From: Fistularia commersonii
Taxonomy: Eukaryota; Chordata; Actinopteri; Syngnathiformes; Fistulariidae
Assembly: GCA_037954325.1 (NCBI GenBank)
Contig: JBBMNZ010000001.1
Span: 8,900,874 to 8,964,873, forward strand
Reading direction: 5' to 3'
Length of the DNA stretch: 64,000 nucleotides
The translations under genes were made by a program, and so were the position numbers. The notes below the pieces were generated by a model. The model did no database searches. It worked only from the letters and a program-made list of their open reading frames with translations, and was not told the DNA's origin. The stretch's first letter is position 1. Each line of letters starts with the position of its first letter. Below, in pieces: positions 54,940-64,000 of the stretch.

Positions 54940-55033
54940 TCTAACAGCTTAAATTGTTTTCATAAACAAGCTGACATTTAAACTAATTATTGGTCAGTGG
55001 TTCCTCTATCTTGTAATCATTTTAACTGCTCTT
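54940..55033 (-). repeat. 94-bp inverted repeat, right arm
   Basis: Reverse-complement partner of 50288-50381; begins TCTAACAGCTTAAATTG and ends CTGCTCTT. The satellite array starts directly outside it. Confidence 0.92.
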
Positions 55034-56223
55034 ACCCCAAACCTAGTTTTGGATCAAACCCGATTATATTTGTAGAAAGTGCTACAATCACATAAAACTC
55101 TACATATTTCAGCACCAGACACCAGCTGTAAATACTGTCAAAGTTATTTAAAACTTGTGCCAAAAGCTTCAACTTGGTGAGACTTTTTCAACACATGGCT
55201 CTATCTTTTAAACCTGTAAGTGGATTTCAGTAATTTTGACATATGTTGTGCAGATTCATGTCCTATTTAGCATATTTCAGCACCACGCACCACCTCTGAA
55301 TGAGCCTAAACTTATTTACAACTTGTACAAGCTTCAACTTGAATGAACCTAAACTTATTTACAACTTGTACCATAAAGCTTCAACTTGGTGAGATAAACA
55401 CTTTTTGACCACGTGGCTAAAACTTTTTAACCTAAAGCTGGATTTGACTGAATTTGACATATATTGTACATAATCACGTCCTTTTCCTTATATATCACCA
55501 CCAGACACTAGCTTTAAAGAATTCCAAAGTTATTTAAACATGTGCAATCAAACATCAACTTGGTGAGATAAACACTTTTTGAACACAAGGTTATGTCTTT
55601 TAAAAAAGTTGCTGGATTTGAGTGATTTTGACATATATTCTGCAAATTAATTTCCCATTCAACATATTTTAGCACCAGACAAAAACTTGAAAGAATTCAC
55701 AAGTTATTTACAGTTTGTAAATTGAACGCTTCAACTCAGTGAGATAAGCATTCTTTGACCACATGGCAATATATTTATTTTAACATGCAGCTGAATTAGA
55801 GTGGTTTTGACACATATTGTGCATAGTCATGCCCCATTCGACATATTTCAGCACCAGACAAAAACTTGAAAGAATTAATAAGTTATTTACAATTTTAGCC
55901 ATTAACGCTTCAACTTGGTAAGATAAGCACTTTTTGACCACATGGCTATATCTTATGAACATGGGGCTGGATTTGAGCGCTTTTGACATATACCGTATTT
56001 TTCGGACAATAAGTCGCAGTTTTTTTCATAGTTTTGCCGGGGATGCGACTTACACTGTGGAGCGACTTATGTGAGAAACTTGTTAGGGGCTGGCGAAAAG
56101 CGGAGGTTACTCTTACTGAAATGAAGAAAACTAAACTAACTAATGTCTTCCCGACGTGATTTCTCAGCGGGAGAAAAGCAGGCTCGAAGGTGTTTGAAGA
56201 GGGAAATCCGTTGATTCCACACA

Positions 56224-56466
56224 GTGCGCATGACTAAAGGTAAGCAGTTTCCTTTTCCAAAAACTGTGATTGGATATTATAAATTACTGGAATCAACGGA
56301 TGACCGAAATCTGATACAGAGTATCAGAGCCTGGAATCGGAAAAATAAAAATTATATAAATAAAAAGAAATTGGAAAATAAAACAGGTAAACAAAGAGAC
56401 GGAGAGGAACTAGTCGATCAAAGTGGGGAGTCAGAGGGTTATTGTGTGGGATCCGAAGTGAAGTGA
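56224..56466 (+). CDS. Unidentified 80-codon ORF, Lys/Asn-rich
   Basis: Reads MRMTKGKQFPFPKTVIGYYK and then a basic Asn/Lys run, ending in an acidic stretch before TGA. It could be a remnant of a Gag or accessory frame or no gene. Position before the structured units is its only context. Confidence 0.3.
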   Translation: MRMTKGKQFPFPKTVIGYYKLLESTDDRNLIQSIRAWNRKNKNYINKKKLENKTGKQRDGEELVDQSGESEGYCVGSEVK

Positions 56467-56469
56467 AGT

Positions 56470-57017
56470 TGAGGTTAAGAGAGAACCTCCGGAGGAGTCG
56501 AGGACTCCTGGAGAACGTTGATCTATCCATAACCAGTCGAGGTTAGGAAAACCTCTGAGACACTGTGAAAGAAGACAGTTGGAGCCGAAAACTCCACCTA
56601 ACGGAATATCAGACATAGTGAGACAATGGTCTGTGCCGACGCCAGCGTTCAAAAGATTGCCCCCGAGGACAGGGAGGAGATGATGTGATGTAGGATTGGT
56701 CGAGGTTAGGAGAACCTCTGTGACACTGTGAAAGAAGACAGTGGGAGCCGAAAACTCCACCTAGTGGATCAGTGGAACTGTTCGTGCCGTGTGGATTGCT
56801 AGTGTTCAAAATACCGTTCCCATTATTTATGTTTATTTTGTTTTGTGAACCAAAAAGAATTAAATAATATAGAAAATTTATGGTGGCTGGGTCTGAAACC
56901 AGTCGAGATTAAGGAAATCTCTGAGACACTGGCCATGAAGCGCAGTGGGGGTTTTACGACCCCACCTAACAGGGCAATCGGGAGTTATCACCCCGTGCTG
57001 ACTGTTAGTGTTCAAAA
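56470..57017 (+). repeat. Three tandem structured units (~115-123 nt) plus a partial one
   Basis: Unit 1 56533-56655, unit 2 56698-56811, unit 3 56899-57017, and a 5' partial at 56470-56517. Each has hairpin 1 (GAGGTT/AACCTC in units 1, 2 and partial; GAGATT/AATCTC in unit 3), hairpin 2 (ACTGT/ACAGT; CACTG/CAGTG in unit 3), hairpin 3 (GGAG/CTCC; GGGG/CCCC in unit 3), a conserved CCACCTA after hairpin 3, a further stem and the ending GTTCAAAA. Base pairs are kept where bases change. The loop of hairpin 1 always has AGG, which could pair with the CCT of CCACCTA. Function unknown. Confidence 0.8.
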
Positions 57018-57497
57018 AGCCAAAGAAAGACAAAAAACAATGGAATATTAGGAAGACAAAAAACAATAGAATATCAGAAAGAAAAAAAAAGGGGGGGAAA
57101 TAAGGGTAAGGGTAAGGGTTATAATATACGTATATTGAATTCTGTGTGTGAATGCTGTGCCGGATTGCTGAAGCAGCAGTTTCTGTGGAAACCTAAAGGT
57201 GCAAACGCAAACTGGCAGCCTGTTGAAGTAGGCGTGAAAGTGCAGATTGCTGTGTGAATGACAAGGAAAACTGATCGTAAGATGGTGCTGGCGGAGGAGG
57301 GTAAAGGTGGTCCCCCCACCTTTGCCAATTGATGGAATATGATTGTAGAAACGCTCACGTCTGGGGCGTATAAGACCACCCCCCAGATGATGAGCGTAAA
57401 ACTTAAACAATTTGAAAAACATGAGAAAAGCGAACTTATTGGCGAAAACCAGATTACGCCGGATATCTAATAAGGATGTTTAAGACACAGTTATGAA

Positions 57498-57806
57498 GTG
57501 GAAAAACGGAAATATCTTATTGTAAAGCCAGGTGGGAGGAAGAATGTAGCGTGCCTAAATGGAGACGCAACACTGGAAAGTGGACCAAGAAAGGTGATAT
57601 TGCCTCACAGCGAGTACGTAAAAAAGTTCAAGAGTAGCTGGTGGAAGCCAAGATGGTTCGGCCCCCTCAGAGTGCAACGGCGAACATCGCACAGCCTGCA
57701 GATAGAGGGCCATAAGACGTGGTTCCACCTCAACCACTGCGCCAAGATGTGGGGCGGAGATGTTATTGTCAGGACTTCCTCCGACCCTTTTGGCCAAAAG
57801 GTATAA
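57498..57806 (+). pseudogene. Retroviral-type integrase C-terminal segment
   Basis: 102 codons; the last part (KSSWWKPRWFGPLRVQRRTS, HSLQIEGHKTWFHLNHCAKM) follows the retroviral integrase C-terminal pattern W-x-x-P-R-W-x-G-P ... T-W-x-H-L-N-H-C, as in the integrase of the ERV at 40016-40204. It stops at 57804-57806 and an ATG follows one base later, as at many pol/env junctions, but that frame is short. No catalytic residues are present here. Confidence 0.75.
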
Positions 57807-60800
57807 AATGAGGCTGATCCTTTGGATCGGGGCCAGAACTTCTTCATCTACATATTCGACTGGACACGTCTCAGCGGGTGTCTAGAGGAGCCGAACGATC
57901 CTCTTGGGGTGACATTCATTCTGGCCCGGGATATCTCGTAAGTGAATTTTCCTGACTTTGAATGAACCATTCTTGCTTGATTAGTTCCTGGCCGTTGTGA
58001 CGTTTTTCCCTGAATGATAATCTGAACACACCGGAACAACAAAGTCTGGTCCCGTGGCAGAAGTCACAAAAACGGACAGGTGCTTGAACAGCGTGCTGAG
58101 AGGCTTGTGAACAGTACAGTTGCATTTACCAAGGAGATGAATATAAATGACTTTGTGGGAGCACCTTCCTGGTGTTACCGCGTCATGCAACGCAATCGCC
58201 CCTCTATCAGAGCAAGGACTCCATTATGTCGGGATCAAAAAAGGCTGGAATAATTGGAACTGCAAGTGACGATGACTCTGATGTAAGAGACGTAACGGTA
58301 GATGAGGAAGCGGTTCACTGTCTACCTTCGGAGTTGGCGAACTAGTTCAGAAGTGACACCGAAGAAGAAGATTTTGTTGGATTTAGTGATTAAGAGTGGC
58401 ACAGATTGTTTTGTTGTAGCATGTGCTATATGCTATCGTTATTTGAATGACTCTTACTGTGATAGGTTACGTTAACATAGCCTATCAGGTACGTTCTCAG
58501 TTCATTGTTTATGCTCATATAGGCTATACTTGTTCAGCCTGTTGTTCTCTACTCTATTTTCATTTTAAATTGCCTTTCAAGATGAAATGTCTATTCTTGG
58601 TGATGGATTTTCATGCATAAATTTCCCCCCCAAAAATGTGACTTATACTCCAGTGCGACTTATATATGTTTTTTTTTCGTTCTTTATTATGCATTTTTGG
58701 CTGGTGCGACTTCTAATCCGGAGCTACGTACAGTCAGAAAAATACGGAATTGTGCAGAATCATGTCATTGTCAACATATTTCAGCAACAACCTCCACCTT
58801 GAAGGAAATCATAAGTTTTTTTCAATTTGTAGCATAAACTCTTCAACTTGATTAGATGAGCACTTTTTGACTACATGGATGTATCTTCTGAACCTATTGC
58901 TGGATTTCACGTTATTGACAGTATGTACCATAAACACTTCAATTCGATGAGATAAACATTTTTTAACCACATGGCTATAAATTTTTAATGTGTATCAGGA
59001 TTTGGGTGATTTTGATATATATTTTGCAGAACTATATCCTATTCAACATTTTTCAGCAGCAGACACAAGCTTGAAGGAATTCATAAGGTTTTTACAATTT
59101 GTCCCAAAAAAGCTTCAACTTGGTGAGATAAGCACTTTTTGACCATATGGCTCTATCTTCTGACCTGCAGCTTTTTTGAGTGATTCTGACATATATTGTG
59201 CAGAATCATATCCCATTCAACATATTTCAGCACCAGACACAATCTTGAAAGAATTCATGAGTAATTTACAATATATTTCATAAAGTCTTCAAGTCAATGA
59301 GATAAGCACTTTTTGACTAAATGGCTACATCTTGTGTCCATGTAGCTGGATTGTGAAAGAATCGTGAAAGAATTCATAAGTTATTTACAATTTGTATCAT
59401 AAACGCTTCAACTCAGTGAGAAAAATACATTTTGAGCAAGTAATCATATCTTTTTATCCCGAAGCTGAATTTGAGTGATTTTGACAGATCTTGTGCAGAG
59501 TCATGTCCAATTCAACATATTTCAGCAGCAAACACAAGCTTGAAATAATTCACAAGTTTTTTTTTTTTAATTCATAGCATAAACTCTTCAGCTTGGTTAG
59601 ATGAGCACTTTTTGACCACATGGCTATATCTGGTTAACATGTAGCTGAATTGTATTGATTTTGATTGATATTGTGCAGACACAAACTTGAAAGAATTCAA
59701 AAGTTTTTTTTTTCAATTTGTAGCATTGAATCTTCAACTCGCTGAGATAAGCACTTTTTGACCACATGACTATATCTTCTGAACCTATAGCTTTATTTGA
59801 CTGATTTTGACATATGTTGTGCAGAATAACGTCCCATTCAACATATTTCAGCTGCAGACAAAAACTTGAAAGAATTCATGCGTTATTTACAATTTCTATC
59901 ATAAAGTCTACTACTCAATGAGATAAGCAATTTTTGACCACATGGCTATATCTTGTGTACGTGTTGCTATATTGTAGTGATTTTGACAGATACTGCTCAG
60001 AATCAGGTTCAATTCAACATATTTTAGCAGCAGACGCAAACTTGAAAGAATCCATGAGATTTTTCAATTTGTATCATCAGCGCTTCAACTTGGTGAGATA
60101 ATCACTTTTTGACCACGTAGCTTTTTATTCTGAACCTGCCGCTGGATTTCATTGATTTTGTCATGTATTGTGCAGAATCATGTCATATTCAACGTATTTT
60201 AGCTGCAGGCACATACTTGAAAGAATTCATATGTTATTTACAATTTGTACCATTAACGCTTCAACTCACTGAGATAAGCATTTTTTGACCACATGGCTAT
60301 ATCTTGTGTACATGTAGCTGGGTTATGGTGGATTTGATAGATATTGTACAGAATTTTTTCCCATTCAGCATATTTTTGGCACCAGACCAAAGCTTGAAAG
60401 AATTCATAAGTTTTTTAACATTTTTACCAAAACTGCTTCAACTTGGTGAGGTAAGCCCTTTTTAAACATATGGCTCTACCTTCTGAACCTGCCGTTCTGT
60501 TTGAGAGATTTTGACATATATTGTGCAGAATCATATCCCATTCAACATAATTCAACACCAGACAAAAGCTTGAAAGAATTCATGAGTTATTTACAATTTC
60601 TATCATAAAGTCTTCAAGTCAAAGAGATAAGCAATTTTTGACCACATGGCTATATCTTGTGTACATGTTGCTAGATTGTAGTGATCTTGACAGATACTGC
60701 TCAGAATCAGGTTCAATTCAACATATTTCAGTAGCAGACACAAGCTTGAAGGAATTCATACGTTTTTTTCAATTTGTATCAAAAACGCTTCAACTCGGTG

Positions 60801-62235
60801 AGAATATCACTTTTTGACAACATGGCTATATCTTCTGAACCTATACATGGATTTGCGTGATTTTGACATTTGTTGTGCAGAATCATTTCCCATTCAACAT
60901 ATTTCAGCAGCAGATAAAAGCCTGAAAGAATCCATAATTTTTTTTACAATTTTTCCCAAAACTGCTTCAACTTGGTGAGATAAGCACTTTTTCACCATAT
61001 GGCTCTATCTTCTGAACCTGCAGTTGTGTTTGAGTGATTTTTGACATTGTGCAGAATCATATCCCATTCAACATATTTCAGCACCAGACACAGCCTTGAA
61101 AGAATTCATGAGTTACTTACAATTTCTATCATAAAGTCTTCAACTCAATGAGATAAGCAATTTTTGACCACATGGCTATATATTGTGTACATGTAGTTGG
61201 ATTATAGTGATTTTGACAGATATTGTGCAAAATCATGTTCAATTCAACATATTTTAGCATCAGACACAAACTGGAAAGAATTCATAAGTTATTTACATTT
61301 TGTATCATAAACTCTTCAACTCGGTGAGATAAGCACTTTTTGACCACATGACTATATCTATTGTACATATAGCTGGATCTGAGTTATTTGACAGATATTG
61401 TGCAAAATATTGTCCCATTCGACATGTTTCAGCAGCAGACAGAAGCTTGAAAGAATTCATGAGTTTTTTACAATTTGTACCAAAAACGCTTCAACTCGTT
61501 GAGAATATTACTTTTTGACAACATGGCTATATCTTCTGAACCTATGGCTGGATTTGAGTGATTTTGATTGATCTTGTGCAGAATAATGTCCAATTCAACA
61601 TATTTCAGCAGCAGACACAAATTTGAAAGAATTCATAAGTTGTTTTTTTTTCGTAGCATAAACTCTTCAACTCACTGAGATAAGCACTTTTTCACCACAT
61701 GGCTATAACTTGTTTACATGTAGCTGGATTGTAGTGATTTTGATTGATATTGTGCAGAATCATGTCCAATTCAAAATATTTCAGCATCAGACACAACCTT
61801 GAATGAATTCATAGGTTTTTTTCAATTTGTAGCATAAAATCTTATAACTTGCCGTGATAAGCACTTTTTGACCACACGGCTATATCCTCTGAACGTATAG
61901 CTTTATTTGATTGATTTTGACATATGTTGTGCAGAATCATGTCCCATTCAACATATTTCAGCAGGATACACAAGCTTGAAAGAATTCATGAGTTATTTAC
62001 AATTTATACCATAAAGTCTACAATTCAATGGGATGAGCAATTTTTGACCACATGGTTATATCTTTTGTACATGCAGCTGGATTTGCTTTTTTTTGACAGA
62101 TATTGTGCAAATTCTTGTCCCATTCGTAATATATCAGCACCAGACTGAGGCTTGAAAGAATTCATACGTTTTTTTCAATTTTTATCATAAATGTTTCAAC
62201 TCGTTCAGAATATCACTTTTTGACAAAATGGCTGT

Positions 62236-62630
62236 ATGATGAGAGTGCAAAGACTAGACATCCCCCTCCCTTTTTTTTTGATTTTTAATTTATTTTATTC
62301 CCTGAGTTAGCAACTTTGCTTCTTTCCTCTCACTCACTGTTCCTAAGTATGTAGTTCCACATTCCACCATAGGATGGCATGAAACCAACTGTGATTAGTT
62401 TGCCGAGGCGCAGTCACAGCAATAGCTCAGTGCTGTGTCGGCGGCAAAGAGGTTGGGCACCAGTAATGTGGCTAATGTCTGTGTTACAGGTAAAGATTTA
62501 TAACGACACTTAAATAGGTATAAACGAGCTAAAGAGTCCCGGTGAAGTGAGTGAATGGCTGTTTAACTTGTATGGTTGAGGTCAACAGTAGCTCGGGTAG
62601 TGCTAATAGCATGTGATCACTAGCCGCTAG
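62236..62630. other. Spacer between satellite and retroelement
   Basis: Begins with a T-rich run near 62260-62290 after the last satellite unit. No gene was recognised. It may include the 3' part of the retroelement to its right. Confidence 0.4.
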
Positions 62631-63330
62631 CTAACTGTAGCCTCGTAGTGGGACTACTGTGTATTGGAGTCGAGTGTGGGTTTGGAATATATGTAAATGT
62701 ACGTGTACAGAGGGAAAATGGGAGCAATTTCCGAAAAGAACGGCGTTGACAACGCCCTCGTTTTCAGCCACTTCCAAACAAAAGGGTTTGGAATAATCTG
62801 GCATGGCAAGGGCAACAGCTTGGCTAATCAAGCCTTTTACCTTGATGAAATGCACCATTTCCTGAGCCCACTTAAGAGGGGCAGAGAGGTTAGAGTATCC
62901 TCTTTCGGCCATCATCTGTCTCAAGGGGGCCGTTTGATTCACAAAATCAGGAATGTGGTGTCTGTGATAGTTCAGGAGTCCGAGGAATCCCATCATGTCT
63001 CGCACTGTCTCTGGCCTAGCATATTGTAAAAGGTCATTTGGGTGGTTGTAAGTGAAAGCCCTGCTGGAGTAAGGAGGCGTCCAAGGAATACCACTGATTG
63101 ACGAACACACTGAAGCTTCTTCCTAGATACCTTGTAGCCATGGTCTGCTAGTCGTGAAAGGATGTTTCTGGTGGCTTCTAGACATGATTGGGGATTTGTA
63201 GCCGCAATTAGGATGTCATCCACATATTGGATGACCTCAACGTCATGACCAGCAGCCTGCTGGTAAAAATTGATGGGGAAGTCTTCTCGGGCGACATGTA
63301 TTGGGGAAGCCGGAGGTAGAAAACCCTTCT
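62631..63330 (-). pseudogene. Retrovirus-like reverse transcriptase segment
   Basis: Minus strand: VIQYVDDILIAATNPQSCLE (catalytic YVDD intact, 63215-63226), YKVSRKKLQCVRQSVVFLGR, then in another frame RDMMGFLGLLNYHRHHIPDF and AVALAMPDYSKPFCLEVAEN. These are the RT palm/thumb and connection of a retrovirus- or ERV-type pol. A frameshift at about 63000-63110 splits the two frames. The N-terminal RT blocks and protease are missing because gag-like sequence is joined directly upstream. Confidence 0.82.
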
Positions 63331-64000
63331 TAGATTCCAAGGCTTTATTTTGCGCCTCTTTCAATTGGAGTTCCATCAACAAGTTCTGTGTTGTGTCATG
63401 GTTGGCTTTAATCTTTTTCTGTTTGTCCGCATGTCTGTCCACAGCATGGGCCGCTTTCAGAGAGCATTCTGTCCACTCGCATCTTTCAGGGTACTTGATA
63501 CCGCATCTGGCAAACCATTTAGCACTGCCGCCCGGAACCATGCTACCGCAGCATCACCTGGTGAGCCTTGTGGGCAAACACCCACTGCGGAAACACAGCA
63601 ATGCTCCGTCCGAATCATCATCACCATCGGTGCACTCTGACTCCGTTCCGCTCTCCATCTCACTGTGGGATCTACTCTTTCCGCAACTTGTTCCTGCTCT
63701 TGCGGCTCTAGCCTTTGACCTTGTTATCATTTGCCCTTTAATCACAACATCTTGTTTTTCATCCTTACCTTCACTTATCGTCTTGACTTGCCTTTCACCC
63801 TCTGCCTTTCTTTTGATTGCATTGCTGTTGTTTTGTTTGTCTGATGTCCTGCTTCATTTGAGAGCACCACTAAGATGTCTCAATACCTCTGGTGATTTTC
63901 CCATGCTTGCTTCACCTCTGACCTCTTCACACACTTCAGCGCTGCACTTTTGTCTTGTTCCAATTTCGCTCGCTCCAACAAGTCCTTGCAGTGACTTAGG
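63331..64000 (-). pseudogene. Retrovirus-like gag segment, runs off the window
   Basis: Minus-strand reading gives KALESKKG, LLMELQLKEAQNK and HADKQKKIKANHDTTQN (63330-63470), AVAWFRAAVLNGLPDAVSST (63457-63663), and acidic/basic linker MITRSKARAARAGTSC with ESECTDGDDDSDG (63554-63745), then CKDLLERAKLEQDKSAALKC near the window end. The order fits a capsid C-terminal domain read by broken frames, of a different type from the ERV at 38-46 kb. The 5' part of the element lies beyond 64000. Confidence 0.6.

Larger units (their letters stand above)
56128..58070 (+). mobile_element. Retrovirus-like fragment inside pogo copy 2
   Basis: A mosaic of a Lys/Asn-rich open segment (56224-56466), structured tandem units (56470-57017), an A/G-rich run with short GGGTAA repeats (57075-57120), frame-broken sequence, and an integrase C-terminal segment (57498-57806). 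No LTR pair, primer-binding site or target duplication was found, so its ends are given only where similarity to pogo copy 1 stops and resumes. It is a deletion product of some LTR/retroviral element. Confidence 0.6.
55993..58747 (+). mobile_element. Pogo-type transposon copy 2, carrying a retrovirus-like fragment
   Basis: Termini CCGTATTTTTCGGACAATAA (55993) and the matching inverted end at 58747 resemble copy 1. Left flank ...GACATATA and right flank AATTGTGCAG rebuild the satellite word GACATATATTGTGCAG except for one base, so it inserted at a TA inside a unit. Residual transposase: DNA-binding part MNINDFVGAPSWCYRVMQ (58137 on) and the acidic C-terminus (SDDDSDVRDVTVDEEAVH, about 58268-58390). 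The DDE core is missing. About 1.9 kb of foreign sequence (about 56128-58070) replaces the middle. Confidence 0.87.
55034..62235 (+). repeat. Satellite array, ~176-bp unit, interrupted by pogo copy 2
   Basis: About five units left of the transposon and about twenty right of it. Each unit has GAGATAAGCACTTTTTGACC, ACATGGCTATATCTT, GCTGGATT, GATTTTGACATATATTGTGC, AGAATCATGTCCCATTC, AACATATTTCAGCACCAGAC and CTTGAAAGAATTCAT. Spacing of the CACTTTTTGACC word (for example at about 59928, 60104, 60280, 60456, 60630, 60809, 60985, 61157, 61334, 61509, 61683, 61861, 62037, 62214) is 172-179 bp. No ORF or transcription signal is supported. Confidence 0.93.

Noticed and set aside
56533..56655. Hammerhead ribozyme (GTC before hairpin 1, CTGA after it, a GAAA further on)
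   Set aside because: The core CTGANGA is not matched (CTGAGAC; CTGTGAC in unit 2), and the GAAA lies in a hairpin loop and is absent in unit 3.
56533..57017. Resemblance of GAGGTTAGGAG to flavivirus 3' UTR dumbbell sequence
   Set aside because: Only a short word is shared. The surrounding pairing differs and no flavivirus-like coding sequence is present.
57095..57120. Telomere-like repeat (GGGTAA)3
   Set aside because: It is a permutation of TAAGGG, not vertebrate TTAGGG, and only three units long.
48960..62235. CRISPR array or phage-like regular repeat
   Set aside because: Units are ~176 bp without spacers in a clearly vertebrate context, so this is a satellite.
48960..62235. Large virus-transposon hybrid (Teratorn- or Polinton-like) between the inverted repeats
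   Set aside because: No capsid, DNA polymerase or packaging genes; the interior is explained by LINE pieces and a solo LTR.

Overview
The window is vertebrate nuclear DNA, almost certainly from a ray-finned (teleost) fish. It is intron-rich and AT-leaning. It carries vertebrate neuroligin exons with GT-AG introns, and a repeat population typical of teleosts: Rex3/RTE, Rex1-like, L2/Maui-like, Tx1 and R2-superfamily LINEs, pogo and hAT DNA transposons, a chromodomain Ty3/gypsy element, endogenous retroviruses and a satellite array. Nothing looks prokaryotic. Only one host gene is supported.

1-18.2 kb: the 3' end of a neuroligin gene (best match nlgn1) on the + strand. Six coding exons lie at 2218-2484, 3935-4296, 5716-5876, 8877-9033, 12057-12134 and 14220-14816, followed by a long, repeat-poor 3' UTR. 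All splice phases agree and the frame stays open to the PDZ-ligand C-terminus TTRV. The first coding part of the gene lies left of the window. The introns hold decayed LINE pieces (Tx1, Rex1-like, Rex3).

18.2-31.2 kb: a dense graveyard. It contains an RTE LINE split by a pogo-type transposon, a Rex3 copy, a longer RTE copy, a tRNA-derived SINE, and a hAT transposon interrupted by an L2-type LINE.

31.2-48.3 kb: nested retroelements, all mainly on the - strand. R2-superfamily (Hero/NeSL-like) LINEs contain a chromodomain Ty3/gypsy element (35.5-47.4 kb). The gypsy element in turn contains a near-complete endogenous retrovirus (38448-46561), with 417-bp LTRs differing at only 5 sites, a 5-bp target duplication, a tRNA-Tyr primer-binding site, and gag, protease, RT, RNase H, integrase and a compact env ORF.

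48.3-62.2 kb: a satellite of about 176-bp period. It is in one orientation left of 50.3 kb and in the opposite orientation right of 55.0 kb, with a 94-bp inverted repeat at the inner edge of each arm. The 4.6 kb between the arms holds RTE, R2-type and L2 LINE pieces and a gypsy solo LTR. The right array is interrupted by a second pogo copy (55993-58747). That copy carries a retrovirus-like fragment with three tandem units of about 115-123 nt; their stems change together between units, suggesting a conserved RNA structure. This is the most unusual signal in the window.

62.2-64 kb: part of a different retrovirus-like element on the - strand, with gag sequence joined to RT. All identifications rest on reading motifs by eye; no database search was possible.
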